A stretch of 64,000 nt of DNA from Mycobacterium ostraviense (GTDB taxonomy: Bacteria > Actinomycetota > Actinomycetes > Mycobacteriales > Mycobacteriaceae): assembly GCF_002705925.1 (NCBI RefSeq), contig NZ_NKRE01000001.1:5854303-5918302 (forward strand), read 5' to 3'. Position numbers and translations under genes: made by a program. This document shows, piece after piece, positions 54,263-61,913 of the stretch. The notes beneath the pieces were generated by a model. That model made no database searches, was not told the origin of the DNA, and saw only the letters and a list, made by a program, of their open reading frames with translations. Within the stretch, counting starts at the first letter, position 1. Every line of letters starts with the position of its first letter.

Positions 54263-55051
54263 ATGCAACCAGGTTCGCTCGATCCGGTGGCCAGCGATCG
54301 TTTGTCGCACGCCGAAAAGTCATTCACGTCCGACTTGTCGATCAACGAGTTCGCGCTGTTGCATGGGGCCGGGTTCGAACCCATCGAGCTGGTCATGGGT
54401 GTCTCGGTCTACCACGTCGGCTTCCAGTTCAGCGGCATGCGGCAGCAACAGGAATTGGGCGTGCTGACCGAGGCGACCTATCGGGCGCGCTGGAATGCGA
54501 TGGCGCGCATGCAGGCCGAAGCCGATGCGCTCAAGGCGGACGGGATCGTCGGGGTCCGGCTCAACTGGCGTCAGCACGGTGAAGGCGGCGAGCATCTGGA
54601 GTTCATGGCGGTCGGCACGGCGGTGCGCTACACCGCCAAGCCCGGGTCATTTCGGCGTCCCAACGGGCAAGCGTTCTCCAGCCACCTGTCCGGGCAGGAC
54701 ATGGTGACGCTGCTACGGTCGGGGTTCACGCCGGTGGCCTTCGTGATGGGCAATTGCGTGTTCCACATCGCGGTGCAGGGGTTCATGCAGACGCTGAAAC
54801 AGATCGGCCGCAATATGGAGATGCCGCAGTGGACACAGGGCAACTACCAGGCGCGGGAACTGGCGATGTCGCGCATGCAGAGCGAGGCGGAGCGCGACGG
54901 CGCCACCGGCGTGGTGGGCGTGCATTTCGCCATCTCCAACTATGCGTGGGGCCTGCACACGGTGGAGTACTACACGGCCGGAACCGCGGTACGCCGCACC
55001 GGCAGCGGGGAAACCATCACGCCGTCGTTCGTCTTGCCCATGGACAACTGA
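54263..55051 (+). CDS. Internally duplicated YbjQ/UPF0145-like protein
   Basis: 262 residues made of two homologous halves of ~110. First half: INEFALLHGAGFEPIELVMG, YRARWNAMARMQAEADALKADGIVGVRL (in parts: YRARWNAMARMQAEA, then DGIVGVRLNW), EFMAVGTAVR. Second half: QDMVTLLRSGFTPVAFVMG, YQARELAMSRMQSEAERDG, GVVGVHFAI, YYTAGTAVR. Each half has the YbjQ-type pattern of a beta strand pair, a long helix and a final GTAVR strand. YbjQ domains are predicted heavy-metal or pore-forming pentamers, but function is not established. The start of the next gene overlaps its stop by 1 bp. Confidence 0.7.
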   Translation: MQPGSLDPVASDRLSHAEKSFTSDLSINEFALLHGAGFEPIELVMGVSVYHVGFQFSGMRQQQELGVLTEATYRARWNAMARMQAEADALKADGIVGVRLNWRQHGEGGEHLEFMAVGTAVRYTAKPGSFRRPNGQAFSSHLSGQDMVTLLRSGFTPVAFVMGNCVFHIAVQGFMQTLKQIGRNMEMPQWTQGNYQARELAMSRMQSEAERDGATGVVGVHFAISNYAWGLHTVEYYTAGTAVRRTGSGETITPSFVLPMDN

Positions 55052-55434
55052 TGACCCATTTCGACGCCGATCAGGTGGCCCGGACCATCGGGGCAGCGCT
55101 CGCCGGCCCCGGCGGAGTCGCCTTGGTGGTCAACGTTTTCGCCAACCTTCCGGGAGTGATTCACACACCCGCACGACGCGGCCTGTTCCGGTCGAACCCG
55201 GAGCGAATCCAGATCGGTGATTGGCGCTATGAAGTTGCCCACGACGGCCGGCTGCTCGCCGGGCACCTGGTGAACGGCATCGTCATCGCCGAGGACATCC
55301 TGGCCGCCGGCGCCGTCGGTCCGCACGTCGCCCGCGCGCTGGGTCAGATCGTCAGCCGCTACGGGCCCACGGTCATCCCGAACATCAATGCGGCGGTGGA
55401 GATTCTGGGCACCAGTACCGGCTATCGGTACTGA
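55051..55434 (+). CDS. Conserved hypothetical protein (DUF5073-like)
   Basis: 127 residues, soluble. Begins THFDADQVARTIGAALAG and ends INAAVEILGTSTGYRY; the middle has alternating strands (VNVFANLPGVI, IQIGDWRYEVAHDGRL, LVNGIVIAEDIL). I recognise it as a short actinobacterial family but know no function. ATG overlaps the previous stop by one base, so it is probably translationally coupled to the YbjQ-like protein. Confidence 0.75.
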   Translation: MTHFDADQVARTIGAALAGPGGVALVVNVFANLPGVIHTPARRGLFRSNPERIQIGDWRYEVAHDGRLLAGHLVNGIVIAEDILAAGAVGPHVARALGQIVSRYGPTVIPNINAAVEILGTSTGYRY

Positions 55435-55465
55435 GCCGCCTCCGGAGTAGATAGGGTGCCCCGTG

Positions 55466-55882
55466 ATGGGCGTGTTGCGGTTCCTTTGGCAACGCGTGCT
55501 GGCCTTCGACCGAATCGGCTCCCGCATTCCGCAACTGATCCAGGTCTGGCTGCAGGAACTGTTCTTCGTCATGCCGTTGGCCTTCTTCATCGGCAAAGTC
55601 ATCGACATCCATGGCGCCTTTGGCGTGCCCGGCACCGGCGAGCGGCTCGACGCGACGTTCTGGGGAGCCCTCGTCGTGGCGCTCGTTTTCGGGTTCTTGT
55701 TCGTGCGCTCGCTGGTGAAGCCGCGCATCACACAGGGCTCCTGGGCGCCCACGGTGCACGCCGACATCGGAGCGTTCACCGTCTACGGCGGAAACCGGGC
55801 CTGGACGGTGACCTATCCCTACCTCACCAGCCACCGTCTTAATGCACTGCTGCTGCTGCTGACCGCACCATCCCCGCCGTGA
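55466..55882 (+). CDS. Small membrane protein
   Basis: 138 residues from ATG 55466 (a GTG one codon earlier is possible). Hydrophobic segments at ~28-44 (ELFFVMPLAFFIGKVI) and ~67-88 (FWGALVVALVFGFLFV), and a weaker one at the C-terminus. Its stop overlaps the next gene's GTG by 4 bp, suggesting the two membrane proteins are made as a pair. Confidence 0.7.
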   Translation: MGVLRFLWQRVLAFDRIGSRIPQLIQVWLQELFFVMPLAFFIGKVIDIHGAFGVPGTGERLDATFWGALVVALVFGFLFVRSLVKPRITQGSWAPTVHADIGAFTVYGGNRAWTVTYPYLTSHRLNALLLLLTAPSPP

Positions 55883-56379
55883 TGGTCGCAGCGACCGTCA
55901 ACCAGGGCGACAGCACCTTCTACTTCCGGACGTGCGGGATCGTCGGGCTCATCATCCTCGCCTCCATGGCGGTGGCGCGCCTGTTGTCCTGGTACATATT
56001 CCGCATCGGCCGCCGCCGGCTCGACGAGCAACTGCGTGGCCTGCCGATCTCACAACGTCGCCTCGGCTGGGAAATCGCCTGGAAACCCGTGCTGGTTCTG
56101 GTGGTGCTGATGTATGCGATCGTGTGCATCCCGCTCGGTGCCATGTGGCTGAAGGAGCAGCGCACCATCGCCGCCTTGCCCGTCGTCACCGTTGCCGACA
56201 CGCAGTATCCCGGCCAATATCGGCGCGTAGCAGGCAAAGTGGCGTCCGAGCCCGTCTACTGGGCGCCGCAAGGGACCGGCCGCGGCGGCAACAACTACGC
56301 GGGCGCGGGGATCTTGGCGATGTTGCCGACCGGCGGTGAGGCGCGCGGGCGGGCCATGTTGCTGCTGCCAGAGCCCTGA
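55879..56379 (+). CDS. Membrane protein, two transmembrane helices
   Basis: 166 residues. Hydrophobic segments at ~17-35 (TCGIVGLIILASMAVARLL) and ~69-90 (VLVLVVLMYAIVCIPLGAMW), then a periplasmic domain of ~75 residues. GTG 55879 overlaps the preceding stop. Last gene of the P450 cluster. Function unknown. Confidence 0.7.
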   Translation: MMVAATVNQGDSTFYFRTCGIVGLIILASMAVARLLSWYIFRIGRRRLDEQLRGLPISQRRLGWEIAWKPVLVLVVLMYAIVCIPLGAMWLKEQRTIAALPVVTVADTQYPGQYRRVAGKVASEPVYWAPQGTGRGGNNYAGAGILAMLPTGGEARGRAMLLLPEP

Positions 56380-56396
56380 TCCGAGGGAGCCATGCA

Positions 56397-56651
56397 ATGA
56401 GAATCGTTTCGGCAGCGGCCGCAGCGGCGACCGCGCTGGGCGTGATGGCGCTGGCCGGTTGTGGCGGGCATCCGAAGTCGACAACGGCCCCGTCGAGCAC
56501 CGTCGGCCACGGTTCGGCGTCGACGTCGGGCATAACCAGGACGCGGCCATCGAGAAGGGGCTTGCCGGCTGGTCGCCGAGGGCACGCCAGTGCCGAGTTG
56601 CCGCGCTACCGCACCGCGCATGCGACGCTGGCCCAGGCGTTGTTGCCGTAG
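56397..56651 (+). CDS. Short putative lipoprotein, possibly truncated
   Basis: 84 residues. A convincing lipoprotein signal (MRIVSAAAAAATALGVMALAGC, lipobox LAGC, with Cys22) is followed by a Ser/Thr-rich linker and then a basic, low-complexity tail that reads like antisense of the adjacent gene. The last 45 bp overlap the 3' end of the molybdoenzyme pseudogene on the other strand. Probably a truncated or decayed lipoprotein, or one whose frame was lost after the linker. Confidence 0.4.
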   Translation: MRIVSAAAAAATALGVMALAGCGGHPKSTTAPSSTVGHGSASTSGITRTRPSRRGLPAGRRGHASAELPRYRTAHATLAQALLP

Positions 56652-57713
56652 CCGCCCGGATTCCACAGGGACGCCGGCGATTGCGGCTGCAGCGTCCCGG
56701 TGTCGTCCCACGCGCGGGTGCTGATGTGCAGCCGGCCGGGCTCGACGTCGACAGTCGATGACCACGACCGCCATGACCATGTGCCGGGCGCCGGGTGCAA
56801 CTCGGCTTGCCGCCAGGTGTGCCCGTGGTCGAGCGACATGTCGATGCGCGCGACGCGGCGACCGTCGCCGGCGATGCCGTAACCGCGGATTGTCAGTGCG
56901 CCGGCGGCGACGACGTCACCGTCGCCGGGGTGCAGAATGTCGCAGTTGAGCGCCAGCGTCGAGAGCGGAATGCCTTCTCCCGCAGCTGCGGTGGCGGAGT
57001 CGGCGTCGGGGGGCAGGATCCGGTAGTCATGCGCCTGGAAGTAGTTCTCCGACGGGCCGGGTTGCACGGTGATCGCACTGACCCACTTGACACTGCGGGC
57101 GCCGATGTACCCCGGCACCACCACCCGGACCGGGCCGCCGTGGGCAGGTGGCAACGTTTCGGAGTTCATCTGCCACGCCAGCAGCACTTCCGGCGACATC
57201 GCCTTGTGCAACGGGATGGAACCGCCGTAAGTCTGGACGGGCCGGGCCTCCGGGGCCACGTCGGGAGCATCGAAGGCGACCTGCAGCCCGTCTTCGACGT
57301 GGGTCCCGGCCGCGCCGAGGACGTCGGCCAGGCGCGCGCCATACCATTGTGCGGTCGAGATCGCGCCGTGTTGCCAGGGCTCCTTACCCGGGATCGCTCG
57401 CACGCGCAGCAACTCGGCGCGCCGATAACCCGCACATGCCAACGTCGCCCACCACGCTGTGGCACGGGAAATCGTTGATCAGCCGGTCATAGGTCAGCGT
57501 CAGCGGTTTGTCCACGCACCCGCTGACCGTCAGGCTCCAATTAGTGGGCGCGATACCGGGAATAGGGCCGTGATTGCGGGCATAGAACGCATCGATCGGG
57601 GTGATGTCGCTGCCGGCCAGCGCCGCGACCGGCGGCTCAGCGTTGTAGGGCAGCTCCGCATGCACGATCATGTCGTCTCGCTTGCCCCATGTCGCGGTGG
57701 CGTCGGCGGCCAT
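56606..57713 (-). pseudogene. Frameshifted molybdopterin sulfite-oxidase-type oxidoreductase
   Basis: Soluble Mo-co enzyme of the sulfite oxidase family (about 369 residues if joined), without a haem domain. N-terminal part: IVHAELPYNAEPP, FYARNHGPIPG, WSLTVSGCVDKPLTLTYD, ending FPCHSVV at ~57451. The frame then shifts: the continuation is TLACAGYRRAELL, in another frame, followed by GKEPWQHGAISTAQWYGARL, PVRVVVPGYIGARSVKWVSAI and the C-terminal dimerisation domain. One extra base in a GGG run (57448-57450, minus strand) accounts for it; removing it would join FPCHSVVATLACAG. The catalytic Cys lies just past the break. Could be a sequencing error or a real inactivation. Confidence 0.82.
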
Positions 57714-57965
57714 AGTAGAGATGGTCCGCCATCACCGGAGACTGGTCTAGCGGCCAGTGACATTGCCGGCTCGAGCGTGCGGTCGCCGAACAGCTCGGCC
57801 GGCGCAAGACGGTCATCGGTCCGGCTGGCTCAGGATCGCAAATCCGCATCGGGATGGCTCGGGTGTCGTACCGTTCTCACAGGTCTCACGCGGTTCAGCG
57901 AAGAGCCGGATGCGAGGTCACCGCATCGTGGGACGGGGCTGCGCCGAGGGAAGGGGCTCAACGCG

Positions 57966-58832
57966 ATGAGTAAAGCGACGACCGCGCTGGCGACACTTAG
58001 CGTGCTCCTCGCGACTGCCGGATGTGGCGGCTCCACCAGCCGCCAGGCCACCGAAAATTCGCCGTCGGGAAACCAATCGAGCTCAAACACCGCCGCCACT
58101 ATCGAGCCCGCATCCTCGGGACGGATGAACCCCCGCTACGAAGACGCCGAAACACCGGAGGCGCAACAAGGCCGCCAGCTCATGACGGACGCGAAACTGC
58201 TGGAGGCGCTGGCTCAGCAGGTCAACGACACCCTGAATCTGCCCCACGACGTGGCGGTTCTGGGCAAACAATGTGGTGAGCCCAACGATTATTGGGACCC
58301 CAATACCAACGAGATAACCCTGTGCTACGAGGACATCCAGCAAAGCGAGCACCGGTTCGCCGCCAGCGGAAACCCGGATCCGGTGGTCGCCGCGGCCGAT
58401 GCGACGACCTCCGGGTTCTATCACGAACTCGGTCACGCCACCCTGGCCATCTACCAACTCGCGTTCACCGGACGCGAAGAGGATGTGGCCGACCAGCTCT
58501 CGGCGTTCATGCTGCTGGCTCCCGGCGCCGACGGTAAGCCCTATCCCGACGGTGTCCGGATTGCGACCAACACCGCCCAGGACTGGAAGTTGAGTGCCAA
58601 GGAGGCTGGCGACGCGAACGATCTCCCGTTCTGGGACGGGCACTCCATGGACATCACCCGCATGTACAACTGGGAGTGCTGGATCTACGGGTCCGACCCG
58701 ACGGCCAACGCGAACATGGTCGACTCCGGCGACCTCCCGGAGGACCGGGCCGGCAATTGCGAGGAGGAGTTCCAGAACATGTCCAAGGCATGGCAGCAGA
58801 TGCTGGGGCCCCACCTCAAGAAGCCCAGCTGA
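57966..58832 (+). CDS. Putative zinc metallopeptidase lipoprotein (DUF4344)
   Basis: 288 residues. Signal peptide with lipobox (LLATAGC, Cys20) so anchored to the cell envelope, then a Ser/Asn-rich linker. Catalytic-domain features: CYEDI strand, the HELGH zinc motif (HExxH) in SGFYHELGHA, and a later conserved Glu in REEDVADQLSAFML as possible third ligand. Two Cys pairs (CGEPNDYW...LCYE; ECWIYG...NCEEE) probably form disulfides. The substrate is unknown. Transcribed away from the molybdoenzyme pseudogene. Confidence 0.85.
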   Translation: MSKATTALATLSVLLATAGCGGSTSRQATENSPSGNQSSSNTAATIEPASSGRMNPRYEDAETPEAQQGRQLMTDAKLLEALAQQVNDTLNLPHDVAVLGKQCGEPNDYWDPNTNEITLCYEDIQQSEHRFAASGNPDPVVAAADATTSGFYHELGHATLAIYQLAFTGREEDVADQLSAFMLLAPGADGKPYPDGVRIATNTAQDWKLSAKEAGDANDLPFWDGHSMDITRMYNWECWIYGSDPTANANMVDSGDLPEDRAGNCEEEFQNMSKAWQQMLGPHLKKPS

Positions 58833-58936
58833 GCGGGTCAGCTGGGCGGTCTTCCTGAGCAGGAGTTCATGGACCGTTCAGGCATCGGTCGAGCGCACCT
58901 CATGAACCGCACACGAGCGACCGTTTATCTCACGGT

Positions 58937-60118
58937 ATGCGTGTCGTCCAGGTCGCCAATTTCTACGGACCTCGTTCCGGCGGACTCCGGACCGCCGTCG
59001 ACCGGTTGGGATCGGAATACTGCGCACGCGGCCATCAGGTATTTCTGATCGTTCCCGGTGCCCAGGCCACGCATACCCGGTTGCGCACCGGCGTGATGCG
59101 AATCACCCTGCCGGCCAAGCTGATTCCCTTCACCGGAGGCTACCGCGCAGTGCTGCCCGGGCCGGTGCGAGCGCTGCTGGAAACGCTGCGGCCCGACGCC
59201 CTGGAGGTCTCCGACCGGCTCACCCTGCGATCACTGGGCCGCTGGGGGCGCGACCACGGCGTGACAACGGTCATGATCTCTCACGAACGCCTCGATCGCT
59301 TTGCCGGCCAGCTGCTTCCGCGACGCACGGCAAAGGCGTTCGCAGACGCGGCGAACCGGCGAACCGCCGCCGACTACGACACCGTGGTGTGCACCACCGG
59401 GTTCGCGCGTAGCGAATTCGACCGCATCGGCGCGACGAATATCGCCACCGTCCCCCTGGGTGTCGATCTGCAGACCTTCCACCCGCGTTGGCGCAGCGCC
59501 GTGGTGCGACAACGCTTTGCCGCACCGACGCAGATCCTGCTGGTCCACTGTGGCCGGCTGTCGGTCGAAAAGCGCGCCGATCGCAGCATCGATGCGGTCG
59601 CCGCGTTGTGCGACGCCGGTGTCGACGCCCGCCTGGTCGTCGTCGGCGACGGTCCGATGCGCGCCAGACTGCAACGTCAGGCCGCGGGTCTACCCGTCGA
59701 GTTCACCGGCTTCATCTCCGATCGGCGCGCCGTCGCCACCATGCTGGCCTGCGCCGACGTGACCCTCGCACCCGGACCGCACGAGACCTTCGGGCTGGCC
59801 GCACTGGAATCACTGGCTTGCGGGACACCGGTCGTGGTATCGCGCACCTCTGCATTGGCCGAGATCATCACCACAGACAGCGGTGCATCGGCCGGCAACG
59901 ACCCGGTTGCCCTCGCGGCGGCGGTCCGCGGCGTCGTCAGCCGCCCTGAGCACGACCGCCGTGCCTGCGCAAGACGCCGCGCGGAGGCCTTCACCTGGCA
60001 GCAGGCCGCGGCTGGCATGTTGATTGCACTAAGTGCCCGCGACGGTCAACCCGGCGTTTCCCGTTGTGTGGACGAGGCAATCCGGCTGACGGACGCAGGT
60101 TCCCCATTCACCGCATGA
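58937..60118 (+). CDS. pimC: GT-B glycosyltransferase, PimC-like mannosyltransferase
   Basis: 393 residues, retaining GT4-type glycosyltransferase. N-terminal glycine loop YGPRSGGLRTAVDRLG; C-terminal nucleotide-sugar domain with HCGRLSVEKRAD, DGPMRARLQ and the ExxxxxxxE element PHETFGLAALESLACGTPVV. In M. tuberculosis CDC1551 a gene in this genomic interval (pimC) encodes the alpha-mannosyltransferase that adds a third mannose to PIM2; it is missing in H37Rv. Position (between the divergent region and an Rv1751-like gene) supports that name, but other mannosyltransferases cannot be excluded without an alignment. Confidence 0.72.
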   Translation: MRVVQVANFYGPRSGGLRTAVDRLGSEYCARGHQVFLIVPGAQATHTRLRTGVMRITLPAKLIPFTGGYRAVLPGPVRALLETLRPDALEVSDRLTLRSLGRWGRDHGVTTVMISHERLDRFAGQLLPRRTAKAFADAANRRTAADYDTVVCTTGFARSEFDRIGATNIATVPLGVDLQTFHPRWRSAVVRQRFAAPTQILLVHCGRLSVEKRADRSIDAVAALCDAGVDARLVVVGDGPMRARLQRQAAGLPVEFTGFISDRRAVATMLACADVTLAPGPHETFGLAALESLACGTPVVVSRTSALAEIITTDSGASAGNDPVALAAAVRGVVSRPEHDRRACARRRAEAFTWQQAAAGMLIALSARDGQPGVSRCVDEAIRLTDAGSPFTA

Positions 60119-60172
60119 AGGTCAGGTGCACGGTAACCCGTGCGGGCCAGCGACTGAAGGAGGGGCGACACG

Positions 60173-60382
60173 ATGATCGCGAAAAGGTTCGCGGGGAAAG
60201 CCGTGATCGCCGCAGCGTTGGGAGCATGCGCGCTCGGATTCGGGGGTGCTGTCGCACAGGCTGACCCGGGGCAGCCGTGGATTCCGCCAGGCCCGCATAT
60301 CAACGATCGGGGTATTGCGAACCCGTTCCCGCCGGGGCAGGTTCAGCAAGTCTGTCCCTGGCAGGCGCCACCCGGCCATTGA
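60173..60382 (+). CDS. Small secreted proline-rich protein
   Basis: 69 residues. Cleavable signal peptide (KAVIAAALGACALGFGGAVAQA; likely cut after AQA), leaving ~38 residues that are rich in Pro and Gly with one Cys (VCPWQAPPGH). Resembles the small mycobacterial secreted proteins of unknown function. AAGGAGGGG precedes the ATG at good spacing. 54 bp downstream of the mannosyltransferase, same strand. Confidence 0.78.
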   Translation: MIAKRFAGKAVIAAALGACALGFGGAVAQADPGQPWIPPGPHINDRGIANPFPPGQVQQVCPWQAPPGH

Positions 60383-60512
60383 ATCGGGGCGTTGGCACTA
60401 CGTCAGCGACTAGTGCCGTCCATCCAGTAAGTATCCCAGAGACGGTGTTGTCAAACCTAACTCCTGCTACTGGTGCTTGGACGACCTCACGGTTTCGGCC
60501 GTGCATCCCGGG

Positions 60513-61748
60513 TCAACCGCTGGTGCTGCCGGGTCCGCGGCGGGCGAATGCGGGGGCATGCTCGGGCCGCACCCCCACGCCGACAAAGTAAGCGGGCAGC
60601 ATCGACAGCCACGGCAATTTGTCCACTACCGCGAGTAACGCCGCCGGCGGGGTCGGGTCCTTGCCGCCAAGCAGTGGGCCGACCAGCATCCGGTGCAGTA
60701 CCCGTTGCACCGTTTGAGTCACCACGGTGGGAAGGAGGCGGCGGCGCCGCACGGCGGCCAGGTCGTGATCGGTGATCCGGTGTCGCAGCAGGGGTTCGGC
60801 CAAGATAGTCGCCGCCGCGACGGCATCCTGCACGGCCAGGTTGATCCCGACACCGCCCAGTGGAGACATCGCGTGCGCGGCGTCACCGATGCACAGCAAT
60901 CCATCGGTGTGCCAGCGCCGCAGCCGGTTCACCTTCACGTCGAGATGCTTGACATCGTCCATGGACGTCAGCGCCGCCGCCGACTCGCCCGCCTCGGGAA
61001 CCAGCGCGGCGACGTCGCGGCCGAACGCCTCGATGCCGCGCGCCCGCAACGCGGTGTCGGCGCCCTTGGGCCCCAGGTAGGCGATCTGGAAGTACCCTTG
61101 GCGGGGAATCACCACCAGGGCCTTGCCCGGTCCGAATCGCGGGAGCAACGAGAACTCCGTGGTGTCCTCGTACGGCAGCTTGAACCACCACACATCGAAC
61201 TTGACCGGGTAGTCGTGTGCTCTCAGCCCGGCCTCCTGACGCGCCATCGACCAGCGCCCGTCGCACGCCACGGTCAGCTCCGCCCTCAGCTCACCGGGGC
61301 CGTCGGGTCCTTGGTAGCGCACTCCGACCACCCGATCGCCGTCGCGCAGCAGCCCGGTGGCTTCGGTCTTCATGCGCAACATGAAGGTCGGCTCGGCCTG
61401 GGCCGCCTCCGCGAGCAGGTTCAGCAGATCCCACTGCGGCACCATCGCGATGTACGGGTGGGGTAGGCGCAGCCGCTCGAAGTCGACGTAGGTCACCGAA
61501 CGTCCGCCCGTATCGAAGGTCGCCTTGCGGACCTCGCTGAAGGGCAACGCCGCAAAACGCTCCCACAGTCCCAGCTCGTCGAGCAGCCGCAGGGTCGTCG
61601 GATGCACGGTGTCACCGCGGAAATCCCGGAGGAAGTCACCGTGCTTCTCCACCAGGGTGACCTCGACACCAGCCCGGGCCAGGAGCAGCCCGAGGACCAT
61701 GCCGGCTGGGCCGCCGCCGATAATCGCGCATGTGGTTGTCTCAGACAT
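60513..61748 (-). CDS. FAD-dependent monooxygenase (Rv1751-like)
   Basis: 411 residues, PHBH-fold aromatic hydroxylase type. GxGxxG motif in CAIIGGGPAGMVLG, DG-type motif in RQEAGLRA region, and GDAAHAMSPLGGVGINLAVQDA (second FAD motif). Conserved WWFKLP and MVPQWDLLNLLAEAAQ. I start at ATG 61748 (MSETTTCAIIG), because the preceding open frame to 61991 has no ribosome binding site. Divergent from fadD1, the arrangement of Rv1751 and Rv1750c in M. tuberculosis. Substrate unknown. Confidence 0.9.
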   Translation of the reverse strand: MSETTTCAIIGGGPAGMVLGLLLARAGVEVTLVEKHGDFLRDFRGDTVHPTTLRLLDELGLWERFAALPFSEVRKATFDTGGRSVTYVDFERLRLPHPYIAMVPQWDLLNLLAEAAQAEPTFMLRMKTEATGLLRDGDRVVGVRYQGPDGPGELRAELTVACDGRWSMARQEAGLRAHDYPVKFDVWWFKLPYEDTTEFSLLPRFGPGKALVVIPRQGYFQIAYLGPKGADTALRARGIEAFGRDVAALVPEAGESAAALTSMDDVKHLDVKVNRLRRWHTDGLLCIGDAAHAMSPLGGVGINLAVQDAVAAATILAEPLLRHRITDHDLAAVRRRRLLPTVVTQTVQRVLHRMLVGPLLGGKDPTPPAALLAVVDKLPWLSMLPAYFVGVGVRPEHAPAFARRGPGSTSG

Positions 61749-61913
61749 CAGCGCAAGCATAAGGTGCGCACGCGGCTTACCCGCGCTCAACGGAGCACCG
61801 GGGCATCGGTCTCGGCCCAGGCCACCGCTGTATCCGCCGCCGACGGGATGGTGGGCGGTGCCGCATTGCTGGCCGGCCCACACGGGCGCCCCGAATGACC
61901 GGCGGTTCAAGCC

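Noticed and set aside
60383..60512. Possible small RNA or extra small gene
   Set aside because: No conserved frame or stable hairpin that I could identify by eye.
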